Below, piece after piece: positions 11,661 through 22,999 of a stretch of 64,000 nucleotides of DNA. Within the stretch, counting starts at the first letter, position 1. Each line of letters starts with the position of its first letter. The notes under the pieces were generated by a model. It worked only from the letters and a program-made list of their open reading frames with translations. It was not told the DNA's origin and made no database searches. Source of the stretch: Tetraselmis striata (taxonomy: Eukaryota > Chlorophyta > Chlorodendrophyceae > Chlorodendrales > Chlorodendraceae); the NCBI GenBank assembly GCA_006384855.1, contig VCJN01001070.1, positions 1 through 64,000 of the forward strand. The letters run 5' to 3'. The position numbers and the translations under genes are program-made.

Positions 11661-14600
11661 TTACAGCAGCACCGCGGCTGCAAGCGGCAACAGCAACAGC
11701 AGCGCCGCCAGGGGCACGGGCGCGCGCGGCGCCGAGTTGGTGAAGGGGTAGAACACGTCCGCGGGGAAGCGCGGCAGGATGAAGGGATTATTGCCGCGCA
11801 CCGCCTCCGCGGCCGGCTGCTCCTGCGCCACAAACTGCACGCGGCTCGTCACGAAAAAGTCCTGCGGCGCCTCGGGCTCCAGCTGGTTGCGGAATGTCCA
11901 GTCAGAGCGGAGGAACTGCACTCGCGCAAAGGCGACCTGCGTAGGTAACGAGAGGCGCAGCGTCAGTATTGCGAGTTGGCGTGCGGAGTCGCGGCAGCGC
12001 GAGGCAGCCTCATTCATGCTGGAACCTTGGTTCAAGAGGAACTGCCCAAATGATTTTTAAAACGCCCACGGTACTGGAACCATTCATCCTCTCAGTATAA
12101 AGAAGAGTGATAATTCTTGGTAAGGATTTACCAGGTGACGAAATCGAGTTTCTTGATAATGCTATCTGTCTCGGCATACACGGCAAACAAGTGCCACAGA
12201 CTGTTAAATACCGATCCGCGGGCCAGAAAGCGTGCTTTGCAGCTGCGTGTCGAGAATTCCGTGTGGCGTATTTGTGGTAAATGATTGACCACATCACCGG
12301 TTTCATGGTATTTTCCTATTCGCGAGGTCGGGCGCGGGGTCAAAGACGATATCCACCCGCGCAGAGTACGTGCCCGCCACACGTAATACTGCGTAGTTTA
12401 TTTACAACAGGGAGGGGAAAGTGGGCTCTGCCATATTCAGCCATGTTCAGCCAGCTCATGCGCCCTGTGTGAACCAAAGTGTCTCAGCCCAATTCGCAGT
12501 AACTTCACTCCATGCAGGAGCACAATGAACCCCGGTCTGGGAGGTGGTCGATGCGGGATGGTGCGGCCGCAGGGGGGGGGGGGGGGGGGGGGGGGCTGTG
12601 TCACCTGGCTCTGCGGGTTGTAGCTGGCGCCCACAAAGTTGGTCAGGAACTCGAACTGCAGGCCCGACAGCACGTTGGTGCAGGTCTTGGTGGCGTCGTT
12701 CCACCGCATCGCGGTCGCGTTGGCGTCCTGCACAACCTGGGGTCCGGGGACGCAGCGAGCAAAGGGTCAGGCGGTGAGAGAGTGGGGTGCGCGCCTCTTA
12801 GGGATCAAGTTGGATTTGCGGGTCCGAAACACAATCACTCGCTTTGCGTGGCGCATTTCGATATACCCATTTGATATTTCAACCACCGATGCCAACTTGC
12901 CAGTAAGAACCACCGTTAGCACAGGACCCAAAATGGGCTCGCCTGCAACCAACAAGAACATTTGATAGAAATAGTTCCGACATTGGTTCGCGTCGATTTG
13001 ACCTCTGGCAGGTAGGTCAGGTTCTCATTCGCAGGGTTTTCAGTACCGCATTGACACCCTGCACGTTTGGGCATCGTTCCGAGTGCGAGGAGGTGGGGCC
13101 GTGCGCGTGCGCGTGTGTGGGAGGGGATGAAGGGGGGGGGGGGGGGGGGGGGGCAATAATGCGCCAACCCACAGTGTGATTACAGCAGTGAGGCAAGCCC
13201 TGAAACTCATGAGGGCCAGCGGGGCGAGGTGGTCGGGGTAATGGTGGTGGGGAGCTGGGAGGGGGACGGGACGGCACCACCGGGGGGGGGGGGGGGGGGG
13301 GGGGAGGGCTGCCGCACCTCGATCCACTCGTTTACATTGTTGGCGTCCGAGTTGCCCCAGCGCCCCACCATGGTGGGCTGGTCCGGGTCCAGCAGCCCGC
13401 CCATCAGCTGCAGCGGGATGCCGGGGTTGGTGTCGGGCACGCCCGCCGTCCGCTGCCCCCTGCGGCCGCCACATCCAGGTATCAATACACAGCTGGTGCG
13501 GACCAGTACTGCCAGTACATACTCTGGAATTCGTAGAGACGGAGGGGGAGAGGGGAAAGGTGGGACAGAGGGAGAGCGTGAGGAAGGGAGAAGGACAACC
13601 GACACCCTGTAAAAAAATGCAGCGGCTGAGGGAAGATGACAATGAATTCAGCGCTTCGCGGCGTGTTGACACATTGACAGGAACCCATCTGGTGAGTGTA
13701 TCATTTGAGTCATACGGAAGCACCGATTTTGATCATTTGCGAGTGCATTGCAGTGACCGTCCTTTTGCATGGGAGCTCTGGACATCCCGAGCGGGCGGGT
13801 GAGATGTCATTTGGCATTCGATGCTCAGGCGTTGGCTGGCAACCGCATGTAATGCTACATTGCTGAGTGATCATGCAGACTGTCAGTACGCGATCCCCGA
13901 AGCTATTCTAGGGAAGCACAGCTTTGCACTGTGGAGGAGAGCAACGCATGTGAAGGGCCGAGGGGAAGGGGGGGGGGGGTTCTGAGCATCAAGCTGTGTT
14001 GGACTGCACAACAGCGCATGTACGGGAGCAGCTTGGGAATGTCAGCGGTTCCATGGCCCAGGATGCGGCGCACCGGCAGAAGCTCTCGAGCTGGGCGCTG
14101 GTGAGAGGGACCGCGCAGCTCGACACCCGGTTGGCGCCGAAGGTGATGGGCTGGTAATGCTCCACGCCTGCGATCGAGAGGGGGGAGGGGGGGCAAGATG
14201 AGGGTAAGGGGGGGGGGGGGGGGGGAGGCAGTGTCAGTCGGGATTAGGCTGCTTGGTGAGGGCAAGCAAAGGCAGTTGCGGGGGCAGCGGCAGCGGCGGG
14301 CCGGTGCTGCATACCGCAGGTGCCGTCCTGCGGGCTGCCCACGGAGAGGGGCAGCCCGTCCACGAGGCGGCGCACTGCCGTCCTGCCGTCCTCGTTGCTG
14401 GGGTTGGGCTCTTCCGCGAGAATGCCTGCCAGGAGGAGGTGGCCGGGGCGGTAGCCGGGCGATCCGCTGGCCGGGCGTCGGGTGGTCTGCGGCAGCACGG
14501 AAGGAGGGGGGGGGGGGGGGGGGGGAAGAGGGGGCAGGTGCCGCAACAGGGGGTGAGCTCACCCTCCATCCCAGCTTGACCCCCCTCCCCCTCCCCCTTC

Positions 14601-15403
14601 CGTCAGCGAGTATTATCGTCAGTGGCGCGGTCGCAATTCTGGGTAGCCTGTGTGATAATGTCGCAGGTACCTTGTGTAAATAAGCGCGCGGTGGGAGATT
14701 GCTGAACATCATTCAATTAGAGGTCCTGCATCCCACCGCCAACGACTTCGCCATCCATGACATGTTATCATTATAAGCACGACGCAATCACGAGGAGTAA
14801 TCGTTACCCGAAGAACATCCGGCAATACATGTGCATGACAGCGCAATGATAAACCCTGAGGTACGTGCGAAACTACAGAGGTTGAACTCTGAAAGGCCGC
14901 GACTATACTGCGTGACCAAGTGGAGAGGGGAGGGGGGGGGGGGGGGGGGGGAAGGGGCGCTCACCGCATCAGCGCTGTCTGTAAACTCGACGGAGAACTC
15001 CTGCAGCACCTGCGCGCTGCCGTCGGGGTTGCCCTCCACCGCCGCCACAGTCACAGCCGCCTCCACCTGCACGCGCCCCCAGGGGAAGCGGGCAGCGCGG
15101 CTGTTCAGGCGCAGGCTACCCCCCCCCCCCCCTCCCCCTCCCCAATCCTCTGCATGCCCCCATTCCGGGACAGCCGGGCACCGCTATGGAGCCATGTCCA
15201 CGAGACGCAGACATCAACGCAAGACACGTCCCTTTCATCACATAATGGCATCCGCAATTATACCAAAACATTCCCCACATTGAAGCAGACAGTCAGAGAA
15301 GCAGCGCAGTGCAACATTGCCTCAAAAGATGATGCAGCTGATTATCCACATTCAGGATGTTGCGACTCCCCTGGGCGATCACCACCACCCATAATCACAA
15401 GCA

Positions 15404-15481
<78 letters not shown>

Positions 15482-17923
15482 AGCAGAGTCTCGCTAGAAT
15501 GCCAACACTGTCGGGGGGGGGGGGGGGGGGGGGTTATCAGTATATAATTGGAATACCCATATTAGATCATCGCTACCATTCTGATAGCAATTCCCAGTTG
15601 ATGCACGAGTGCCTGCTCCATTGCATCCAAGTACTGGCAAAGGGGTGGGGGGGAGGTGCACCTGACTGATGTCCCCGGGTGCCTCATAGATGACGGTGTA
15701 GCGCACCGCCACCAGGGTGTTGTTGCAAATGTTGTTCCGGAAGGATAGGCTGGGCAGGCCACCGGCAGTCGCCAGGCGCGTCACGGTACCGTCGATGTTC
15801 CGGTACTGCATGCAAGGCGCGGCAAGAGTGCGCGGAGGGGAGGAGACAGGCCGCAAAGGGGAGGCGAGGTCGGGGGGGGGGGGGGTGTTCAGGGCTTGGG
15901 GAGGCAGGAATTGGGCTGGAGGCGGCGGGAGGAAGGCGCGGGTGGGAAGGAAGGGGGGGGGGGGGGGGGGGGGGGGTTACCTGCAAGTCCGCCAGCACCA
16001 CTGGCCGGCGCTGCGTACCCGTCTGCCGCACCGCTAGCTGCAGCGTGTTGACCAGCAGCGCGCCGGACAGGGCGGGCGAGCCATCCACGCAGGCGTCCGC
16101 CAGGCTGGGCAGCAGCTGCTGGCAGGTGTTGCCGCCCTGTGCACGCCGCCAGTGCCGCAGTGAGACAGTCCGCTCAGCGCCGTGCTCCCCCTGCACGGCC
16201 CTTTGCTGCCTGGGTGGCCTATTTGTGCGTGTGTAGCGGAGGGTGGGGGGGGAGGGGGGGGGGGAGGGGAGCTCCTCACCCTGGTGGAGGAGAAGGGCAG
16301 GCCGTAGCCGAATTGCACCGGGCGGGCCGAGTCGCACACGCGCGAGTACTGCGCGCTGGGGAGCGCAAACACCTGCCCCGGCACCGGCACCACCGCGGTG
16401 CCGTTCACATAGAAGGCGGGGATGGAGTCGCCCACCTGCACATGTCGCCATGCGAGGGAGGGAGGGAGGGGGGGCAATGCGCCTCAGGGGGGGCTGCCCG
16501 CATCGACAGGAGCTCTCATCGACATACGGCAACGATAGCTGCACCCACTGCTGATCATGCGCAGCTGTGACCCCCCTGGCCTTGTTCCCCGGCGGTTCCC
16601 AGCTCTCCGCACCTTGAAGCCCTCATCGTCAAGAGACAGCCTACTGGTGCTGGTGTCCGCGGTCCTGGTGCTGGTGCTGGTGTCCGCGGGCTCGTACTCC
16701 ACCGGCCACGATGGCGGAGGATTCTCCAGGTCCGCATCAGTTCCCGGTGGCGGATCTGGCGCGGCGCATGCGGCAGAGGAAGCCACAGAGTCAGTGTCAG
16801 GCCGGGTTCTATGGCTGGGCACGCATAAGGCAGCTCACCCATGAAGTAGACGCCCAGCGTGGGGTTGTTGTCGTCTGCGATGCACAGCAGCTGCTCCATA
16901 AACGACTCCGGATCCGCCGCCTCCTTGGTGACGGCCACGAGGCTGCTGCTGCTCGGCAGGTTCACCTGCAGTAGGAGAGTAAGGACGCCGGGCGGGGGGG
17001 GGGGGGGGGGGGGGGGGGGTGAGGGCTGAGGGGACGATGTGTGGAGCTTGCCGTGGCAGCAACAGCCCTCGAGAAGGAGCGACACCCCCTCCCAGCCAGA
17101 AGAAGGACCAGTGCTTTGACGTGGCCAGTGCTGCAGCGGCTGAAGAGCACGAAGAGGTTGGGGGACAGAAGAGAGGCCGCGGTGGTGTAGAGGTATTCAC
17201 CAGCGCGACGGAGGCATTCCGGATGCAGTACTCCAGGCTCGGCGGCTGCGGTCCCTCCGGCAGGCAGTACGAGAACATCGTGTCCACCACGTCCTCCGTG
17301 CAATCCGCATCGCAGCAGCAGTTGGCGTCGCAGCCGGCCAGCGTCATGTCGCAGGCGCAGGTTCCCACGGAGGTGATGAGCTCCGCCGCCTGCGGCGTGC
17401 CGTCGTCCAGCGTGGAGGGCACCGCCTCCCAGTCCACCGGGTACACGTACGCCGGCGCGCTGTAACTAAGCGTGCCGTCGCCCTCAATTAACTGGTCTGG
17501 CGGTGCCAGTTGCGGCGGCGGCGGGGGCGGCGGCGGGCTGGGCAGCGGCGGCGGCGGCGGGGGGGGCGAGGGGAAGGCGGTACCGGGGCCCGAGGGCAAG
17601 GCGGGGCTGCCGCCCCCGTCCACCGGCGGAGGCGGAGGCGGGGCGGAGGGCGGAGGCGGGGAGGGCGGAGGCGGGGAAGGGTCGAAGGCGTAGTCGTCGT
17701 CATATACGCCCCCATCCTGCTCGCCCTCGTCCTCCGGTGGTGTGGGCGTAGGCGTCGGCGCGGGGACTTCCGGTGTGGTAGTGGGCGTGGGGGCTTCCGG
17801 GGTGGGCGTAGGCTCGGCGGACTCATCCGGTGTGGATATCGGTGTCGGCGTCACCGTCTGCGATGCGCTGGCAACGCACATCGCCAGCAGCACCGCCGCG
17901 CACAGGGCCCTCGCGGCGCGCAT
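11661..17923 (-). CDS. TCTN: Tectonic homologue, ciliary transition-zone protein
   Basis: Twelve exons fit one frame with matching phases: 17923-17201, 16965-16839, 16755-16613, 16435-16280, 16136-15981, 15805-15662, 15066-14965, 14486-14315, 14167-14074, 13459-13318, 12736-12605, 11936-11661; 788 residues. A signal peptide (about 1-20) is followed by a Thr/Pro/Glu stalk and a poly-Pro stretch. Then comes the Tectonic cysteine signature CDMTLAGCDANCCCDADC. Later family features are GFKVGDSIPAFYVNG (formed across exons 3 and 4), SGSPGYRPG and DVFYPFTNS. The last 18 residues are hydrophobic, fitting a membrane or lipid anchor. Tectonics belong to the MKS/B9 transition-zone complex that gates cilia, so the alga is expected to be flagellated. 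The poly-Pro stalk is unusual and recalls algal wall proteins. Intron 11 and others contain long C tracts. Confidence 0.88.
15407..15481. repeat. Compound (CT)n(CA)n microsatellite in a Tectonic intron
   Basis: About 19 CT dinucleotides run straight into about 17 CA dinucleotides. They lie within the intron between exons 6 and 7 of the Tectonic gene. Confidence 0.95.
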
Positions 17924-20170
17924 CTTGCCTGCTACCCCCGGTGCTCGGCGGGCCCGCTCGCGGCTTCAGGTCAGCACTGGGATTGCTGCCTGTCTTGCGC
18001 CCGTCCTGCCCAGAGCGGATGAAGCTGCTTTTTGGACACTTGACTGTGCGCTCGCCCAGGGCAGGCGCTTCGCGCACCAGTTGCCAGCCAGCTACGCCGA
18101 CTCCAGATGTGCGCGCGCGCTGGGGAAGTGCCGGGCGGTGCGGCTGGCCATCTATCGTTCGCTTTACCTGCTGCCAGCAGCCCGCTCGTCGGCTCGTTTC
18201 GTCCCTGGTCTGCCTTGCTCGTCTGCTGGAGATTCCAAACTCGTCGCTGTTCGCCGGGGCGAGTTTGACCTTGGAATGGACGCCGTGACGACGCGACCTC
18301 CGGTCGTGGTAGCGACGAGGAGTCGCCGCCACATGTTGACACGTAATAACAATAATATATATGTATATATATACATTTGTATACATATGGATATGTATAT
18401 GTACATATGTGCACGTACACATACACGTCTGCGTATGTATTTAGGTTTACATACATTGTACATACAGATACATACCCACAAACATACGTGTGTAAATCCA
18501 CCTCTCCACAAAAGTGTTGCCCCCCTCCCCCCAGATCACAAAACACTCGGGAATTCACTGTTGCGCGGGCATACGGCAATATTATTGGATGCCATTAAAC
18601 CAACCGCAGGTACACTCAATAGCCACTTGGTGCATCGTCTTAAATTGGCCGTAAATGTCTGTTATTGTGGCGCGGAGAAGTGTGTGATAACGTGGTAGAA
18701 CAACCGCAACAGTGCCCCGCCATTTTCAGCATTGTAAGCTAGTTCGGAGCGAATGAGTTTATAATGGTTTTATTTATGGGCAATTGTAGGCGTAATTTTC
18801 TTCCAAATTCGCCGACATCGTGGTGTTGTGCGACTCCGTGGTTTTCATTGAGTAAAAATGAATCTCTAGGCGAGAGGGTAAAAGTAAAGTTAAGGGTACA
18901 CGCATACGAGTGGCGCCACTGAAATAAGATACAGCTGCAATTGCAGTTTTGGGAGGCGTGCCAAGAAAAATATCTTCGTAAAACGGTGTCAGATTGAGGC
19001 GCGCGAGATCGCGTTTATATTGCAAAGCGCATAGCAAAAGCGCTTGTCAAGGGACTTTTATTGGCCGGATTTTCGCGCTCGTAATTGGCATTTGCTAACG
19101 TTTAATAGGTCTGCGAGCCCCAAAACACGTTTTCAAACTTTGGAGCCCAATTTTCGGACACGTAAAGGGCGCCTATGTGCAGCTAATAGTGCCTCTAGAT
19201 ATCTATAGGTATCAAGTAAACAAACAACTCTTCATTATAACGTTCCTCCAAATCAACAGACATTTTTTTGCTCGCAATGCGTAGAAATTTCTGCGATTTC
19301 GCAGTAAATGGTGCGTTGGCACAATGCCTATCTTTCCTCCCCACATCCCGCGGTGGGTCGAGGCAGTAGTACATCGGAATGACTTTGATACGGGATATCC
19401 ACATGGTGAAGCTTGGGCCATATAGCGCGTCGCGTTTTATGTTACCAATGGATTGCAGGTTTAGTTTAGGCCCTTTCGATGAGCACTGACAAACTGTAAG
19501 GGCGGTATGTGCGCGTGCAAGGCTGCGATGCCGCTCCATTACCCAAATGGCACGACACTCCCACAAAAGCTGGGGGGCATGCGCAACCCCGTGAAGCGGA
19601 AACACGCTCAATCCGATTGTGCATTTTTTTTGAAAAGCAACATTTTTTCATTGTTAGCGGAAAACAGTTCCACATACAATGATGCATTAGCGCGACGTTT
19701 CGGAGGGTGCGCTGCAACCAAGTTCATGGAAGCCAAAGCTTCGATATATCTGAAATATTGCACGTGATTTTGGCTATATATGCTAGTGCGCAACGATGTG
19801 CCGACATGCAGATTCGTGTAGGGAGACTTTTGTGGGAGAGTATTTGTATGTAATTTGAAATTTGATAATTCTTACAACTTTGTTCCCGCGTATATAGTCT
19901 TTGATGCTACCCGGGCTACCTGACTTACGGCCCGACCACACGAACCCGCATAGGGTATGATGCCGGATGGCATAGCACGTAGCGTGTGCTTAGCGCGTTC
20001 TGTTACATGCAATAAAGCGCCCGGAGAATGCACAATATTAAGTATTGGGGAAGGAAAAAGCCTACATTAAGAAGAACAAACTAGCTCAGCGCCGGGCCGC
20101 GAGGTCGCGCGCGGTGGCTGGCAATTGGTGGCCAGCCGGCCTTAAAAACCTTCCGCCGAACCCGAGGGGG
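17924..20170. other. Intergenic, upstream of Tectonic
   Basis: The first part (17924-18300) is GC-rich and presumably holds the Tectonic promoter and 5' leader, but no defined element is visible. A microsatellite follows at 18345-18490. The stretch 18700-20050 is AT-rich compared with its surroundings. Its longest frame (19195-19611, minus, 138 codons) matches nothing known. Confidence 0.4.
18345..18490. repeat. TA/CA/GTA-type microsatellite tract
   Basis: Imperfect TATATG, TACATA and CACATA repeats over about 145 bases. They generate spurious Tyr/Thr/Ile-rich open frames on both strands. Confidence 0.9.
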
Positions 20171-20179
20171 CGGCTACCG

Positions 20180-22240
20180 GCGTGATGACAGAGATATTCG
20201 GCGAGTAGAATCAAGTGCAGCGCAATCAAGAGATATCTTCGCAGCATTCCACCACCGTATCCAGTGGGGGACCAAAGCGGCCGGTCGGATAAGCTTGCGC
20301 CATGACCCGGGTTGCTTCAGGTGGCCACTGGCCAAGCCTCGCTCGGCCAGCTCCTTAAGTAGTAGGACGAGAAGGTGCTCGCCCATACATGCGCCCGCCC
20401 TACTCCTCGATGACGCACGGCAAGAAGCGGTGCCGCCGCGCGTGTCAATAGGGTGGGAAGATCATGTGTCGACTCTGAATCTGCTTTACTCCCGCAAGTG
20501 GATGGCGATGCCTGGCTGGACCGCCGCCTGGGCCGCGACGGAGTTCCGGAAGACACATGTGACGGCGGTATCAAACACAAGGTGCACCCCATTGCCCGTG
20601 TAGTCGAGTTGGACCGCGTCGCCCGGGCGGGTAGTTGCATCCGCGGAGCGCATGCCGCGAACCTTGGTTCGTACAAAATCTCGCCGGCCTCCTGTGGGCT
20701 AAAAACGAGCGCGGAGGTGACGCGCACGTGCATCTCGTGCCACGCGCCGGCTCGGGGGCAAAGGACGATGTGACGTTCCAGCGCCTTCTCAGTAGCGCCA
20801 GGGACGGGTCGCAGTGCGGGCACGAGTCATCCTCGGGGCCCATCGGGCTGTCGCCGAGGGCGGCGACGCGCCGCAGCAATTGCGCAGCGCGACGCGGTGC
20901 GATTCGGGTTTCGCTGCGTAAGCGGCGGAGTGTCGGAGGTTAGGTAAGCACATGACCAGACCGGGACGGTAGACGTAGTATGCCTTCGGGCAGTGTGGCA
21001 GCCTTGTACATGTTGGAAAAGGCTCGCCACTTGCGCATGTGCGAAGTTTAAGAACCGCGGCGACTTTGCGCATGCACTTTGGTTCTTTGATAGTGGAGCT
21101 CAGAGGGGGCAACTCGCCGAGCGAAAGACTGCGCGGCAGGTCCAGCGTACCGGTGGAGTCGTCGCCGGCCTTATCGACGGGGTTTCCAAACGGTGCGATG
21201 GTAGAGACCCTGACGGTCTGCGCTCCCGCCGTTAGAACGAGTCCTCCGCAGCCTGGCTGAGTTGCCACGCGCGGCGCACCGCGGCGGCCCACGGGAGAGG
21301 GGAGGTTTCCGAGCTAGCAAGCTGCGCGATTCGTTGGGGTGCCTATGGACCGGACATCTTGCGTAGGTGTTCAACAAGTAGGCAAGCCATGGCGTATAAC
21401 GCGCCGAGGTAGGTGTTGCTCATGGGAGTTGTGCACCCACGAGTCGATGGCGATGCCGCCTATTAGCATCGTCGACAGGTAGGCCGGTGCGCGACAGGCA
21501 TAAGCGCGATGCAATTCCGTCGTCAGTGAGGTCCATCATGTGTGCGAGGGTGGAATGGACGGTAGCTAGCGGCCCTCTTGTGCATAAGTCCGATAGCGAT
21601 TTGGGGGACATGCCGCGCTGCAATTGGAGAAGCGCTTATTTATGGACGCCGCACATCTGCACTTGACGCATCGATACGCGAATGTCGCCCGCATCGGCTA
21701 TCTCGCGAGCAAGGGACATGGCGGTGTCATGCATTGTCGCGGGCCGTCTTAGCGCGTCGCGTACGGATGCGAGGTCGATATATCGGTGGCGCGGTACCCA
21801 TAGGCAGCGTTGGAAGCCGGTGACGAGGACGGGGAGAACAGCCGGGTCTCTGGCGCGCAAGAAGAGGGGGGTGTCCACTGTCCAGTGGGCCGAGCGGTGG
21901 GCCGGAGCGGGGGGGCGGGGCGGGGGGGGGGGGGGGGGGGGGGGTGTCTGCGGCTCGGGGTAGGAGGCCCTCCCATATTTCGGATGACCGCGCCAAGAGG
22001 TCGATAGGCCCACGGCTGCGAGGGCGGGCTGCGCTGAGTGTAGTGCGCACTTGCCGCGCCGAGAGCCATGCCTAGGAGGTGCAAGTCGTCGGCAAATGCG
22101 AGCCCGAGGCCCCCGATACCTAGTTGGGCAGTTATTGCTTGGTGAAAGATGGGGCCGATGGTGAGGCAGAAGAAGAAGATGGCGAGGTGCCATCCTTGGC
22201 GGATTCCGCGCAACTGCATGGGCACGCACATGCTGCTCAA
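20180..22240 (-). pseudogene. Decayed non-LTR retrotransposon (LINE) with RT and C-terminal nuclease region
   Basis: The minus strand from about 22240 encodes a reverse-transcriptase core: RGIRQGWHLAIFFFCLTIGP followed by GLGLAFADDLHLLGM, where FADD is the catalytic motif and the first stretch matches the GxxQGxxLSPxLF block. Further downstream (about 20830-20400), shifting frames resemble a LINE C-terminal region: HIVLCPRAGAWHEMHVRVTS, then a DYTGNGVHLVFDTAVTCVF stretch like the restriction-type endonuclease of some LINEs. A long G tract (21925-21944) interrupts it. Many stops and frameshifts show it is dead. The exact family cannot be set by eye. Confidence 0.55.
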
Positions 22241-22458
22241 GCGGGCCTCGGGGGGGGAGGGCTGCTGGACGGTGGGGGTGAGTAGATAGCATAAGCATCA
22301 TCGGGTCATGTGCCGTCACACTTGTCGGCGTGAAGACACCATTTAGCGACGTACTTCTCCCTTTCCCGCCGGCCCTTAACACCGGGCGAAGTACTGCGTA
22401 TGTACTAAATCCGGGCGAGCCGGCGCGGCTCTACTGGTGGTGATGGTAGTGTACTCCT

Positions 22459-22998
22459 GTGAAACGGTGGACCGGACGCCCCACCACCAGGCCAACTGCC
22501 GGCCAGCGCCCACAGCGGCGCGAAGAGCAGGCTCCACAAGAGGCCCTCACTACAACCACCATGGACATCACCAAACCTGAGAAGCAACAGAAGGCCGCGG
22601 TGGGCGCCACTATCGATGCGCCGCGCAGCGGCACGACCCAACCTCCCATGATCCGATCCGCCATCGCTGCGGAACAAATCTCAGGCACCAGACTTCCACT
22701 TGTTGCCCGCCCCATGCCAACTGCCGGCCAGCGCCCACGGAGGCGTGAAGAGCAGGCTCCACATGAGACCATCTCAACAGCCAACATGACCATCAACATG
22801 CCCGGGGAGCACCAGGTGGCCGCGATCGGCATCACTATCGATGCGCCGCGCAGCGGCAGAGCCGAACCCCTCAAGATCCCAGCGGGGAACCATTGCCGCG
22901 AAAAAATATACATACACCCGCCTCCCATCTACTGTCCGCCGTCTCCTCCGCGTTTCGAGCCGCCAGTCCCGTCAACCCCCAATCGATCTTCCCCTTGA
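22459..22998 (+). CDS. Open frame with two diverged 57-residue repeats, unknown
   Basis: A 179-codon frame holding two repeat units. Each starts TAGQRP.RREEQAP, continues through an M.I..P stretch, and ends ATIDAPRSG (unit 1) or GITIDAPRSG (unit 2). The repeated DNA is about 240 bases per unit. The units differ mostly in ways that keep the frame, which suggests it was translated. No known domain was recognised. A Pro/Arg-rich frame continues to about 23979 and ends in an A-rich tail (23961-23979), so the whole could be the ORF1-like part of a retroposon. It may equally be a chance frame in a duplicated GC-rich sequence. Confidence 0.3.
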   Translation: MKRWTGRPTTRPTAGQRPQRREEQAPQEALTTTTMDITKPEKQQKAAVGATIDAPRSGTTQPPMIRSAIAAEQISGTRLPLVARPMPTAGQRPRRREEQAPHETISTANMTINMPGEHQVAAIGITIDAPRSGRAEPLKIPAGNHCREKIYIHPPPIYCPPSPPRFEPPVPSTPNRSSP

Positions 22999-22999
22999 T

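Noticed and set aside
13040..13723. 227-codon Pro-rich minus frame
   Set aside because: It runs through a Tectonic exon into introns and G/C homopolymers; only the part at 13318-13459 is coding.
15407..15481. CRISPR-like or regulatory repeat array
   Set aside because: It is a plain CT/CA microsatellite without spacers; no CRISPR array is expected or seen in this eukaryotic DNA.
15684..16544. 286-codon minus frame as a single exon
   Set aside because: Only 15981-16136 is in the Tectonic frame here; the rest is intron plus out-of-frame exon sequence and has poly-Pro from C tracts.
17472..18022. Gly/Arg-rich plus-strand frames that look like a glycine-rich protein
   Set aside because: They are the complement of the poly-Pro exon of Tectonic, where phase and signature support the minus strand.
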